Shown here piece by piece: positions 1 to 9,570 of a stretch of 49,543 nucleotides of DNA. The DNA is taken from assembly GCA_003134045.1 (NCBI GenBank), contig PLAH01000195.1, positions 30,403 through 79,945 on the forward strand, given 5' to 3'. Both the position numbers and the translations under genes were made by a program. A model generated the notes under the pieces. That model did no database searches. It was given only the letters and a program-made list of their open reading frames with translations, and had not been told where the DNA came from. The stretch comes from Gammaproteobacteria bacterium. GTDB taxonomy: Bacteria > Pseudomonadota > Gammaproteobacteria > Steroidobacterales > Steroidobacteraceae. Every line of letters starts with the position of its first letter. The stretch's first letter is position 1.

Positions 1-461
1 CCCTTCTCGCGCGTGTTGATGTCATCCACCATCGCGGCCAGCGTGGTGGACTTGCCGGAACCGGTCTTCCCGGTGACCAGGATCAGTCCGTTGTTCATCT
101 TGCAAAGATTCATCACCGCTTCGGGCAGCTTGAGCTCCTGAGCGGTGCGCGCTTTCGAAGGAATGACGCGAAACACCGCGCCCATGCCGTTCAATTGACG
201 CATGACGTTGACTCGGAAGCGGGCCACGCCGGGAATGCTGTACGCGAAATCGGTGCCGTCTTTCGCCTCGAATCGCTCGACGGACAGCTTGGGCATGATC
301 TCGTACAGGGTCGTCTTGACCATCTCGGCCGCCAGCGGCTCGGGGCGCAGCGCTTTCAGTTCGCCGTATTGGCGCACCCGGGCCGGGTCGCCCGCCAGGA
401 AGTGCAGGTCCGAACCGTTCTTCTCGATCACTTGAGTCAAATAGCTGTCGATGGCTGGCAT
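1..461 (-). CDS. pilT: PilT-type type IV pilus retraction ATPase, partial (C-terminus outside window)
   Basis: The first 153 codons of a type IV pilus retraction ATPase, which sits at the inner-membrane base of the pilus and drives pilin disassembly. I translated it from the ATG at 459-461. The product begins MPAIDSYLTQVIEKNGSDLH and has the PilT N-terminal PAS-like domain, a FRVNVMRQ strand and a Walker A motif GKTGSGKST at residues 131-139. Walker B, the His box and the C-terminal domain lie beyond the window. It starts 7 bp after the stop of the preceding PilT paralogue, so the two are co-transcribed. PilT is more likely than PilU from the preserved N-terminal motifs, but the diagnostic C-terminus is not visible. 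Confidence 0.9.
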   Translation of the reverse strand, partial: MPAIDSYLTQVIEKNGSDLHFLAGDPARVRQYGELKALRPEPLAAEMVKTTLYEIMPKLSVERFEAKDGTDFAYSIPGVARFRVNVMRQLNGMGAVFRVIPSKARTAQELKLPEAVMNLCKMNNGLILVTGKTGSGKSTTLAAMVDDINTREK

Positions 462-468
462 GGCGTGC

Positions 469-1560
469 TCAAGGCGCCACGGGTTCGGGCGGCGCACCGG
501 CCATGTCGGTGACATAGCGCTGAAATGGACGTTTGTCGGCGGCGTAGATGTAGGCCTGCTCGGGATCGATCTCCTTGGCGGCAATGGCGGCGAGCAAGGC
601 CTGATCCATCAGCTGCATGCCATGTTCGCGGCCCATCTGCAGCTGACTCGGAATCTGATGCGTCTGGTCCGTCATGATGAGCTTGCCGATGGCCTTGGTG
701 ACCACCATCACTTCGCAGATCGCCCGGCGGGCGCGCTGGTCGGGACTCTTGACCAGAATCTGCGTGATGACCGCAATCAGGCTGGCGGCCAGAAAGCTCT
801 TGGTCTGTTCGCGCTCGTCGGTCGGCAGCGCGTCGATGATGCGGTCCAGCGTCTTGGTGGCGCTGGTGGTATGCAGGGTGCCGAGCACGAGGTGCCCCGT
901 TTCCGCCGCGGTCATCGCCATCGAAATCGTTTCGGCATCGCGCATTTCGCCGACCAGAATCACGTCGGGGTCCTCGCGCATGGCCGCCCGCACGCCCTCC
1001 GCGAAGGAAGGCAGGTGCGTGCCCAATTCGCGCTGGATGATCTGGCTCGACTTGCTGCGATGAACGAACTCGATCGGATCTTCCAGGCTGATGATGTTCA
1101 CCGAACGGGTCGCGTTCAGATGGTCGATCATGGAGGCGAGCGTCGTCGACTTGCCGGTGCCGGTGGCGCCGGTCACCAGGATCATGCCTTGGTGATAATC
1201 GCAAAGCTTGCGCACGATGGGCGGCAGGCCGAGCTGATCGATGCTGGGCATGGTGGTCGGGATGGCGCGAAACGCCGCGCCGATGCCCGTCTCCTTGCGA
1301 AATACGTTGACCCGGAAGCGGCCGCCTTCGGCCGAGACGTAGGAGAAATCCAGATCGTGCCCGTCGCGCAGCACCTTGAGCTGCGATTGGGTCAGGACCT
1401 CGGTGATGTAGCTCTCGAGTTCCGTGTCGCCCAAGTCGCGGAATTTGATGGGCATGAGATCGCCGTGCATTCGCATCATGGGCGGCACACCGACCGCCAG
1501 ATGCAGATCGGAGCAGCCTTGTGCCACCGCGAGTTTGAGGAATGCGTCGATTCTTGCCAT
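469..1560 (-). CDS. PilT family type IV pilus twitching motility ATPase
   Basis: A 363-residue hexameric retraction ATPase of the PilT/VirB11 family. Walker A is GATGTGKST (131-139), Walker B is in DPDVILVGEMRD (198-209), and the His-box region GHLVLGTLHTTSA follows. The C-terminal part has the PilT-like stretch THQIPSQLQMGREHGMQ. The frame stays open upstream to 1725, but the MARIDAFLKLAVAQG start at 1560 matches the family N-terminus and the extra 55 codons look non-coding. It is followed 7 bp later by a second PilT-like gene. Both resemble PilT more than PilU, so this is a paralogous pair rather than a clear pilT-pilU pair. The paralogue assignment is uncertain; the family is secure. Confidence 0.92.
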   Translation of the reverse strand: MARIDAFLKLAVAQGCSDLHLAVGVPPMMRMHGDLMPIKFRDLGDTELESYITEVLTQSQLKVLRDGHDLDFSYVSAEGGRFRVNVFRKETGIGAAFRAIPTTMPSIDQLGLPPIVRKLCDYHQGMILVTGATGTGKSTTLASMIDHLNATRSVNIISLEDPIEFVHRSKSSQIIQRELGTHLPSFAEGVRAAMREDPDVILVGEMRDAETISMAMTAAETGHLVLGTLHTTSATKTLDRIIDALPTDEREQTKSFLAASLIAVITQILVKSPDQRARRAICEVMVVTKAIGKLIMTDQTHQIPSQLQMGREHGMQLMDQALLAAIAAKEIDPEQAYIYAADKRPFQRYVTDMAGAPPEPVAP

Positions 1561-1650
1561 GACGGCCAAGGCTACCCGTAAGCGTTTGGTTTTTCGAGCG
1601 TTTGGGCCGGCGATGGCGCGTAAACGTGAGGTAAGTCCAACTGCCGGGGT

Positions 1651-1673
1651 CAAAAGGCCCCGCCGGCGGGGCC
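1651..1673 (-). terminator. Intrinsic terminator after the HEAT-kinase gene
   Basis: A perfect 18-nt GC palindrome occupies 1656-1673 (GGCCCCGCC/GGCGGGGCC). On the minus strand it is followed by TTTT at 1652-1655. It lies 3-5 nt after the kinase stop codon (1676-1678) and ahead of the pilT-like start at 1560. This suggests the kinase transcript ends here, fully or in part, and that the PilT genes may have their own promoter in 1561-1655. Confidence 0.7.
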
Positions 1674-1675
1674 GC

Positions 1676-4063
1676 TCACAGGAACTTCTCGAGCGCCAGG
1701 CGCAGTTCGTCCATGCTCTGCGCACGCTTGGCCTTGTCCAGCGACATGCATTTCACCACCAGATCGTTCAGCGCCACCGGCAATCCCTTGTTGATGTCGA
1801 TCGGCGGCCGCGCCTTGCCCTGGACGTGCTGGTACATGACGGACATGTGATCGCCGCGCGAATAAGGAGGCACTCCTGTCAGCAGCTCGTACAGAATGAC
1901 GCCCAGGCTGTAGATGTCCGCGCGTTCGTCGACCTTTTTGCCCAATATCTGTTCGGGCGCCATGTATTTCGGCGATCCGATGACATAGCCGGTCTTGGTC
2001 AACTGCGTGTCGCCCTGGCTCTGTGCGGCGGCCACGCCGAAGTCCACGATCTTCAGCAGGCTCTCGTTGTCGATGAGCACGTTGGCCGGCTTCAAGTCGC
2101 GGTGCACGATTCCCGCCTGGTGCGCCACCGCCATGCCGGTGGCGATGTCGATGCCGAACTTGATCGCTCGCTTGAGCTCGACCGGCTTCTCGTTGACGAT
2201 TTCGCCGCCCAGGGTGTGGGAAGGAAAGTATTCCATCGAAATGGCGTAGTTGCCCTGGATGTACAGGAAATCGTAGATGCGGATGACGTTCTTGTGCGTG
2301 ATCTTGCGGCTGTAGCGCAGCTCGTGCACGAAACGCTTCATCATCTCCTCGTCCGACGCCACGTTCGGATTCAAGAATTTCAGGATGAGCCGCTCTTCGA
2401 CCACGGTGTCTTCCATGAGCAGCACCGTGCCGAACGCGCCCTTGCCGATCTTTTCGATGTACTTGTAGCGGCCCTCGATTACATCGCCCGGTTTCAAGGT
2501 CGCGATGTCGAGACGCTCCAGCTTCGCCTCGTTCTCCTTGACCACCCTCGACAGCTCCTGGTTGTCGATGAGCAGCGTCTTGGCGGGTTCCTGCATCTGG
2601 ACCGCGCGGTTATTGGCCGCGACCTGCTGCGTCGAGAACCGGTTCTCCAGTTCCTGCATGGCGCGGGCGATGGCGACGCTGACGCTGCCGTCCGCGGCGC
2701 CCGGCATGGTCTGCAGCTGCAGGCGAATGGTGTCCGCACGCCGCTCGTCCGCCAGTTTCGCGAGCGCCGAGATCACCTCGACTTTGATTTCGTTCTCGGG
2801 GCGCTGCAACAACGGCAGCAGGTGCTCGATGCTCTTGGAATCGCCGACCTTGGCGACGGCGCGCACCACCGTGGGCAGGGATTTCGGCTCTCCCGCCCCC
2901 AGCATTTCGATGAAACGCGGCACGGCCTTGGTGGTGCCGATCTCCGCCAGTGCGTCCACTGCGCGCTCGCTCACCCACCAATCCTTGTCGCGCGTCGCCT
3001 CGATCAACTGTGCCACGGCGCGTTCGTCCTTGGTCTGGTTCAGAATCTCGATGGCGGCGCGACGGATGTCTTGATTCTCGTCCTTGATGAGTGTGAGCAC
3101 CGCGTCCACGACGCGCGGGCCGCCGATCTTGCCCAGCGCGTCCGCAGCGCGGGTGCGCACCCACCAATCGCTGTCCGCGATCACCTCGAGCAGGTACTTC
3201 ACGGATTTCGAGGTGCCGACGACGTTCAGCACTTCGACGGCGGCGCGCCGCGCGTATTCGTTCTCATCCTTGAGCACGTCGACCAGAAACTTGACCGTAT
3301 CCGGATGATTGGCGCGCACGAGCACGTCGACGGCTTTGTTCTGCACCTCGATTTCAGGGTCTCGCAGCATGCCGCAGAGGAGTGCCATGTCGAACGGTCC
3401 GTCCATGCGCGCGAGGGCGGCGAGCGCCGCGGCGCGGATGAATTTGCTGTTGTCCTTGAGCTGCCGTTGGATGGCCTGTTGCACGCGCGGCGTGTTGAAG
3501 CGCGCCAGAACGTTGATGATATGCAGCCGGGCGACCGGGTCCTTGCCCTCGATTCGGGCGATCAGATCGTCGATGGACGAGTCGTCGGCGATCTCGCCGA
3601 TGATCTTGAACAGACCCGTGCGTTCGCTGGCCTCCTGGGTATAGGCGGCGTGCAGCAGTTCGCGCACGTTGAAACGCGCTTTCTGGGCCGCGATGACATC
3701 GATGATGGCCTGCTTGGGCATGCCAGGTTTGGTCAACGCGTCGAGCAGGGCGGCGGCGGGATAGTTGCGGCTGGAGGATAAGGCCCAGGAAATACCCGAC
3801 ATGGCGCGGCCGTTCGCGTCCGCCATGGCGCGCAGCAGGTGCGGCAGGCTCTTGCTGTCGATCAGGCGCGACAAGGCCTCCACGTAGGCCAGAGTCTCGC
3901 GTTTCTCGGCGTTGGTCAGCGCGCCCACGATCGGATCGATGGCGTTCGGCCCCAGAGCGACCAGCTTCTCCAACGCCTTTTTCGCGAGCGGGCTGCCGGG
4001 GTCCCCGCTGGATTTAACCTCGGCGATCAGTCGATCGGCACGGTAGTTGGCAAATAAACTCAT
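1676..4063 (-). CDS. HEAT-repeat protein fused to a C-terminal Ser/Thr protein kinase
   Basis: A 795-residue fusion. Residues about 20-475 form a long run of HEAT-like helical repeats (recurring D-x-x-VRxxAAxAL-type units, several with DWWV). A linker with coiled-coil character covers 480-525. A complete Hanks-type kinase covers 533-795: glycine loop IGKGAFG (539-545), ATP lysine K562, helix-C Glu E581, HRDLKPAN (654-661), DFG (674-676) and APE (702-704), with an activation loop rich in Ser/Thr. No membrane segment is visible, so it is probably cytoplasmic. The ATG at 4063 has an AAGG Shine-Dalgarno-like sequence. It precedes two PilT-type genes and is divergent from mrp. HEAT arrays usually bind protein partners; a role in pilus control is inference from position only. 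Confidence 0.88.
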   Translation of the reverse strand: MSLFANYRADRLIAEVKSSGDPGSPLAKKALEKLVALGPNAIDPIVGALTNAEKRETLAYVEALSRLIDSKSLPHLLRAMADANGRAMSGISWALSSSRNYPAAALLDALTKPGMPKQAIIDVIAAQKARFNVRELLHAAYTQEASERTGLFKIIGEIADDSSIDDLIARIEGKDPVARLHIINVLARFNTPRVQQAIQRQLKDNSKFIRAAALAALARMDGPFDMALLCGMLRDPEIEVQNKAVDVLVRANHPDTVKFLVDVLKDENEYARRAAVEVLNVVGTSKSVKYLLEVIADSDWWVRTRAADALGKIGGPRVVDAVLTLIKDENQDIRRAAIEILNQTKDERAVAQLIEATRDKDWWVSERAVDALAEIGTTKAVPRFIEMLGAGEPKSLPTVVRAVAKVGDSKSIEHLLPLLQRPENEIKVEVISALAKLADERRADTIRLQLQTMPGAADGSVSVAIARAMQELENRFSTQQVAANNRAVQMQEPAKTLLIDNQELSRVVKENEAKLERLDIATLKPGDVIEGRYKYIEKIGKGAFGTVLLMEDTVVEERLILKFLNPNVASDEEMMKRFVHELRYSRKITHKNVIRIYDFLYIQGNYAISMEYFPSHTLGGEIVNEKPVELKRAIKFGIDIATGMAVAHQAGIVHRDLKPANVLIDNESLLKIVDFGVAAAQSQGDTQLTKTGYVIGSPKYMAPEQILGKKVDERADIYSLGVILYELLTGVPPYSRGDHMSVMYQHVQGKARPPIDINKGLPVALNDLVVKCMSLDKAKRAQSMDELRLALEKFL

Positions 4064-4161
4064 TCGGTGCCTTCAAGTTGCACATTCCTCGGCAGGGCTT
4101 AATTCTCACCTTCAGGGTTACCCCGAATTATGCCATACCGCACGAGCCAGTCGGCCTGCGC

Positions 4162-4167
4162 TAGAAT
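4162..4167 (+). promoter_or_regulatory. Candidate -10 element for mrp-dcd, very close to the start codon
   Basis: TAGAAT (5 of 6 to the sigma-70 -10 consensus) ends 11 nt before the mrp ATG at 4179. No good -35 is seen at 17 bp. If used, the transcript would start about 5 nt before the ATG, and there is no Shine-Dalgarno sequence ahead of the gene. Motif only. Confidence 0.35.
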
Positions 4168-4178
4168 ACGTCACACAT

Positions 4179-5276
4179 ATGACGCAAACTGCCCCGGCCG
4201 ACGCGCTACGCGCAAAACTAAGTACTTACACCGATCCCTACTTGGGCCAGACCTTGGGTCAGGCCAAGTGCCTCGGTGAGCTGTCGGTGCATTCCGGCAT
4301 TGTTCGTATCGAACTGACGTTCGGTTTCCCGGTGAAGGATTATGCCGTGGAATTGCTGCCGGCGCTGCAGAGCTATTTGCAGCCGGAACTGGGCGGCGCG
4401 CGGATCGAACTGGCGCTGCAGGCGAATATCACCGCCCACGCCGTACAAAAAACCTTGAAGCCGCTGGCCGGCGTCAAAAACGTGATCGCGGTGGCCTCGG
4501 GCAAGGGCGGGGTGGGTAAATCGACCACGGCGGCGAATCTGGCGCTCGCCTGGGCTGCCCAGGGTGCGCGGGTGGGGCTGCTCGACGCCGATATCTACGG
4601 TCCCAGTCAGCCTCTGATGATGGGCCTTGCCGGCCAGAAGCCGGAAAGCACGGACGGCAAGCATCTGACGCCGCTGCGGTCGCATGGCGTCGCCGTGATG
4701 TCGATCGGCTTCATGATCGACGCGGAGCAGCCCATGGCCTGGCGCGGTCCCATGGTGACCCAGGCGCTGACCCAGCTGCTCGGCGAAACGAACTGGGGCG
4801 AACTCGATTACCTCGTGGTGGACATGCCGCCCGGCACCGGCGACATTCAGCTCACCCTCGCACAGCGCGTCCCCGTGAGCGGCGCGGTCATCGTGACCAC
4901 TCCGCAGGACATCGCATTGCTCGATGCCCGCAAAGGTCTCAAGATGTTCGAAAAGGTCGAGGTGCGGGTCTTGGGCGTGGTGGAGAACATGAGCGTGCAC
5001 GTCTGCAGCCACTGCGGGCATGTCGAGCACGTGTTCGGCAGCGGCGGCGGGGCGCGCATGGCCGAACAATATGGCGTGCAGCTCTTGGGCGAGCTGCCCC
5101 TGGACATTCGCATCCGGGAGGACGCCGACGGCGGCACACCGACCGTGGTCGCGGAGCCCGGCAGCGCGCGGGCGCAACGTTATTTTCAGATGGCGCGCCG
5201 CACGGCCGCGCGACTGTCGACTCTCAACAAGGATTACAGCCGAATGTTTCCCAAGATCACGGTCGAAGCCACTTAA
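4179..5276 (+). CDS. mrp: Mrp/ApbC-family iron-sulfur cluster carrier ATPase
   Basis: A 365-residue cytoplasmic P-loop ATPase that binds and transfers Fe-S clusters to apoproteins. An N-terminal MIP18/DUF59-type domain (about 8-95) precedes a MinD/Mrp domain with a deviant Walker [10 protein letters not shown] (108-116), [10 protein letters not shown] (134-143) and [10 protein letters not shown] (213-222). The CxxC pair C276/C279 in VCSHCGH is the dimer-bridging cluster site typical of Mrp. The start at 4179 gives the usual family N-terminus; the 44 extra upstream codons lack family similarity. Its stop TAA overlaps the ATG of dcd (TAATG), so translation is coupled. Mrp next to dcd is common in gammaproteobacteria. 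Confidence 0.96.
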   Translation: MTQTAPADALRAKLSTYTDPYLGQTLGQAKCLGELSVHSGIVRIELTFGFPVKDYAVELLPALQSYLQPELGGARIELALQANITAHAVQKTLKPLAGVKNVIAVASGKGGVGKSTTAANLALAWAAQGARVGLLDADIYGPSQPLMMGLAGQKPESTDGKHLTPLRSHGVAVMSIGFMIDAEQPMAWRGPMVTQALTQLLGETNWGELDYLVVDMPPGTGDIQLTLAQRVPVSGAVIVTTPQDIALLDARKGLKMFEKVEVRVLGVVENMSVHVCSHCGHVEHVFGSGGGARMAEQYGVQLLGELPLDIRIREDADGGTPTVVAEPGSARAQRYFQMARRTAARLSTLNKDYSRMFPKITVEAT

Positions 5277-5842
5277 TGAGCATCAAGAGCGACCGGTGGA
5301 TCAGGCGCATGGCTGCGGCGCACCAAATGATCGAGCCGTTTTCACCCGAACAGGTGCGGGTGTCGGGCGGCCACAAAATCGTGTCGTACGGCACGTCGAG
5401 CTATGGCTACGACGTGCGCTGCGCCGACGAATTCAAGATTTTCACCAACATCAATTCCACCATCGTCGATCCGAAGAGCTTCGACGAGAAGTCGTTCGTC
5501 GACTTCAAGGGGCCGGTATGCATCATCCCGCCCAACTCGTTCGCGCTGGCGAGCACCGTCGAATTCTTCCGCATTCCGCGCAGTGTGCTGACCGTTTGCC
5601 TGGGAAAAAGCACATATGCACGTTGCGGTATAATAGTGAACGTAACGCCTCTGGAGCCCGAGTGGGAAGGCCACGTCACGCTCGAGTTCTCGAACACCAC
5701 GCCGCTGCCGGCAAAGATCTATGCGAATGAAGGCGTGGCGCAGATGCTGTTCTTCGAGTCCGACGAGATCTGCGAAACGTCGTACCGGGACCGCGGCGGC
5801 AAGTACCAGGGCCAGCGCGGCGTGACATTGCCGAAGACCTGA
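5276..5842 (+). CDS. dcd: dCTP deaminase
   Basis: A 188-residue trimeric dCTP deaminase converting dCTP to dUTP, which feeds dTMP synthesis. The start [12 protein letters not shown], the SSYGYDVRC strand, the PGSFAL-equivalent [17 protein letters not shown] with the conserved catalytic-region residues, and the C-terminal [12 protein letters not shown] that covers the nucleotide are all present. Length and ends match the family (about 188-193 aa). The ATG overlaps the mrp stop. A 49-bp gap separates it from the convergent DUF3108 gene, with no clear terminator. Confidence 0.98.
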   Translation: MSIKSDRWIRRMAAAHQMIEPFSPEQVRVSGGHKIVSYGTSSYGYDVRCADEFKIFTNINSTIVDPKSFDEKSFVDFKGPVCIIPPNSFALASTVEFFRIPRSVLTVCLGKSTYARCGIIVNVTPLEPEWEGHVTLEFSNTTPLPAKIYANEGVAQMLFFESDEICETSYRDRGGKYQGQRGVTLPKT

Positions 5843-5891
5843 GTCGGGCAAGCGGGGATGCCGGGACTGGGGAGAATTCAGCACCCGGGAT

Positions 5892-6644
5892 TCAGGCCGC
5901 GGGCGCCGCCGGCGTGCGCGGTGCATTCAGCGTCTTGATCTTCATCGTGAATTCCACCTTGCCGTCGCGCGAGCGTTCGGCGAGCACGGGGACGAAGCCC
6001 TGCGACGGCGCGAACCACATGCGCAGCACGCGGTTGCTGCCGACGTGGCGGCTGGAGACTATCACCGTGTCGAGTTCGCCCAGAGCGGTGCGAAGGCGGG
6101 CGTTGCCTTCTTGCGTATACTCGAAATCCTTGATCTCGTCCTTGTCGAGGATGCGAAAGGTCGTCGGCAGATCGCCGTGCTCGAGATCCAGCATCACCTC
6201 GACCTGGATGGACATCACATCCTGCGCGCCCTGGTCGAGCTTCAAGTCCACGGGCTTCTTTTCCGACTCGCCGCGGGCGCGCCCCGCGTCCCAATCGAAA
6301 TCGATGCTCGCGGTGGACGCACCGTCCTGCGCGCGGTATTTATCGGGCCGCACATGACTGCGGACCACGCTGAACCAGCTCTTCTGAATCACGTCGTTGC
6401 TATAGACGATTCGAAATACCCCGCGGGCGGCCATCGTCCAGGTGTAGACGTAGTTTCCGGGGGCCGAATCGGCTTTCAGTTCGAGATCGCTGGTGCCGAC
6501 GTTGATGCCGCGCCAATCTGCAGTGTAGTGGGCCGCGAAGGGCGCGACCGGCGGCTCGTCCGCGGGTTGGGGGAACGCGGCGCCGCTGCTCGCGGCGCCG
6601 AGTATCATCGCTCCGGCCAGTACGAAGGGATGCGTCGTGCGCAC
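5892..6644 (-). CDS. DUF3108 domain-containing exported protein
   Basis: A 250-residue protein with an N-terminal signal peptide (basic VRTTHP, then a hydrophobic stretch, then an Ala-rich cleavage region near residue 25), followed by a DUF3108 beta-rich domain beginning FAAHYTADWRGINVG. Function is unknown; the family is periplasmic and sits beside purN in many gammaproteobacteria. I chose the GTG at 6642-6644 because it overlaps the purN stop codon (TAGTG) and places the signal peptide at the N-terminus. The frame stays open to 6836, but those codons lie inside purN. It is the last gene of the purM-purN unit. Confidence 0.85.
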   Translation of the reverse strand: MRTTHPFVLAGAMILGAASSGAAFPQPADEPPVAPFAAHYTADWRGINVGTSDLELKADSAPGNYVYTWTMAARGVFRIVYSNDVIQKSWFSVVRSHVRPDKYRAQDGASTASIDFDWDAGRARGESEKKPVDLKLDQGAQDVMSIQVEVMLDLEHGDLPTTFRILDKDEIKDFEYTQEGNARLRTALGELDTVIVSSRHVGSNRVLRMWFAPSQGFVPVLAERSRDGKVEFTMKIKTLNAPRTPAAPAA

Positions 6645-7401
6645 TACGCCTGCCTCTGCGATGGCCGTGCATCGCCTGGTGGCGCGGCGCCGCCCGTGGC
6701 GGATACGCTGCCCGTGATCGTGGCGTTCCCAGACGTGGCCTCCCCGGTCATGGCGGGGTCGTACAACAAAGGCCCGCTCAGCGCCTTGCCGTCGAGCCAC
6801 GCCGTGCCCGCATGGCAACGCAGGCGCCCCGCGCAATACCAGTTCACCGCCAGCGGATAGATGCGGTGTTCCATCGCCTGCACACGCGCCGCGAGCGAGG
6901 TTTCATCGTCGCCGGGCTCGACGTTCACGCGCGCCTGAATGACGGGCGGGCCGCCGTCGAGTTCCGCCGTCACGAAATGCACGGTCGCGCCGTGCGTCGC
7001 ATCGTGGGCCGCGAGCGCCTTGCGATGAGTGTGCAAGCCGGGATACTTGGGCAGCAGCGAAGGATGGATGTTGAGGATCCGGCCGCTATACCGCGCGACG
7101 AAATCGGCCGACAGGATGCGCATGAACCCTGCCAGTACGATCAACGCTGGTTCGCACTCGTCGACGGCCGCCGCTAGTGCCCGATCATAGACCGAGCGAT
7201 CGATGGATTTGTCCGCCGGCACGGCGCGCGTCGCGATCCCAAGATCGCGAGCGATCACGAGCCCGCGCGCTTGCGCGTTGTCGGACAGCACCAGCGCGAC
7301 GCGATAGGGCGCATCGGCCCGGCGACTGTGCTCCACCAGCGCCTGCATGTTGCTGCCGCGGCCGGAGACGAGCACGGCAATCGGCAGCGGCGCGTGCGGG
7401 C

Positions 7402-7405
<4 letters not shown>
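6644..7405 (-). CDS. purN: Phosphoribosylglycinamide formyltransferase (GART)
   Basis: Transfers a formyl group from 10-formyl-THF to GAR in de novo purine synthesis. It has [13 protein letters not shown] (phosphate loop), the LAGFMRIL motif, the catalytic [16 protein letters not shown], and [14 protein letters not shown] with the catalytic Asp. The translated domain begins only a few codons after the purM stop and no ATG or GTG precedes it. The TTG at 7403-7405 overlaps the purM TGA as TTGA, so I take that as the start (253 aa). The core ends near residue 212; about 40 extra residues follow ([19 protein letters not shown] and a Gly/Ala/Ser tail), longer than the E. coli protein. Confidence 0.93.
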
Positions 7406-8433
<1,028 letters not shown>

Positions 8434-8482
8434 TCGCGTCCTCGAGGTTCGGGTGGGGCCGACGCGGCGGGTCGGCAAGCTG

Positions 8483-8491
8483 TGGTATTTT
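8483..8491 (+). promoter_or_regulatory. Candidate extended -10 for the DUF2066-hda operon
   Basis: TGG followed by TATTTT (8486-8491) resembles an extended -10 and lies about 35 bp ahead of the DUF2066 start, in the purM/DUF2066 divergent gap. No -35 match stands out. No Shine-Dalgarno sequence is visible before the ATG at 8526. Confidence 0.3.
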
Positions 8492-8525
8492 ACATCAGGG
8501 GACTACCAGCTTCCGCGATTACTCC

Positions 8526-9566
8526 ATGGCACAGCATTACAACGATATTTACCGGCGATATTTGCGTCTAGCGGCCGTTTTGTGCTTGAGCGTCGGCGCC
8601 GCCTGCTGCGGCGATGCGGCGTTCGGTTTGACCCGTGCGGAGATCTACCAGGCTACCGTGCCGGTCACCGACCGCTCGGAAGGCGCGCAATCGGCCGCTT
8701 TCCAGGCGGCCATGAGAATCGTGCTGATCCGGGTCACGGGGCGCCGCACGGCGGATGAGGACGCCGCGTTTGCGCCCCTGCTGGGCAATGCGCGGCGCTA
8801 TGTTCAGCAATACCGCGGTGCGTCGGACAATCAGCTGTGGGTGGCCTTCGACGGGCCCGCCATCGAGCGCTGGCTGACCCAGAACGGCCAGCCGCTGTGG
8901 GGACGCGAGCGGCCTGTGACGTTCGTCTGGCTGGGCGAACAGACCGGACCGCAGACGGGAACCTTGGTGACCGCCGAGGACACCTCCGAGTTGAAAGGGG
9001 CGGTCGATGCGGCAGCCGAGTTGCGCGGCGTTCCGTTGCTGTGGCCCAGCGCGGCCGATCTGCAGAAGAATCATCTCGACTATTCCAGCCTGGGCGGCGC
9101 TGCGGCCGGCGGCGGCGTGAGTTCGCTGGCCGAAATCGCGCATCGACTCGGCGCGGACGGCGTGCTCATCGGCCGTGCGAACAATGCGACCGCGGCCGCC
9201 GGCGTGCGCTGGACCCACCTGTTTCAAGACCGCAGCAGCGAGTTCTCGGGCACGGCGGAGGGGGTGAACCGCGCGGCGGATCTGTATGCCGGCCTGTTCG
9301 CCGCCAGCGGCAGCCTCGCGCCGGTCGACATCGAGGTGAGCGGTATCGCGGACCTGCGCGACTACGCGAGCGTGCAGACCTACCTCGAATCGTTGACGTT
9401 CATCTCGCATGTGAGCGTCCAGGCATTGACCGGCGATGTGGTGCGGTACCGGCTGACCACGCGCGGCGGCGTCGAGTCGCTGCAGCACACGCTGGCCTTG
9501 AACGGTCGATTGCAGTCCCTGCCGGCGGGCGACAATGGGGTTCAACGCTTCCAGCTGCGCCGCTAG
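8526..9566 (+). CDS. DUF2066 domain-containing exported protein
   Basis: A 346-residue protein with a signal peptide-like N-terminus (basic YRRYLR, hydrophobic LAAVLCLSVGAACC, cleavage near residue 30), then the DUF2066 fold starting at ALTRAEIYQATVPVTDRS-like sequence (here FGLTRAEIYQATV). Function is unknown. In gammaproteobacteria this family sits between purM and hda, exactly as here. The ATG at 8526 gives the signal peptide at residue 1; upstream codons overlap the divergent purM region. The CDP-alcohol transferase gene follows after 4 bp, so they form one operon. Confidence 0.88.
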   Translation: MAQHYNDIYRRYLRLAAVLCLSVGAACCGDAAFGLTRAEIYQATVPVTDRSEGAQSAAFQAAMRIVLIRVTGRRTADEDAAFAPLLGNARRYVQQYRGASDNQLWVAFDGPAIERWLTQNGQPLWGRERPVTFVWLGEQTGPQTGTLVTAEDTSELKGAVDAAAELRGVPLLWPSAADLQKNHLDYSSLGGAAAGGGVSSLAEIAHRLGADGVLIGRANNATAAAGVRWTHLFQDRSSEFSGTAEGVNRAADLYAGLFAASGSLAPVDIEVSGIADLRDYASVQTYLESLTFISHVSVQALTGDVVRYRLTTRGGVESLQHTLALNGRLQSLPAGDNGVQRFQLRR

Positions 9567-9570
9567 ACCG

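Noticed and set aside
1561-1725. Longer N-terminus for the complete PilT-like protein
   Set aside because: The 55 extra codons cross the terminator and are unlike PilT; the ATG at 1560 matches the family.
1424-3781. Long open frame (785 codons) on the plus strand
   Set aside because: It is antisense to the HEAT-kinase gene, has no family-like motifs, and is rich in His/Arg/Asp as expected from reverse-complement high-GC codons.
5843-5891. Possible bidirectional terminator between dcd and the DUF3108 gene
   Set aside because: GC-rich arms (CCGGG and CCCGG) are short and poorly paired, with no T-run on either side.
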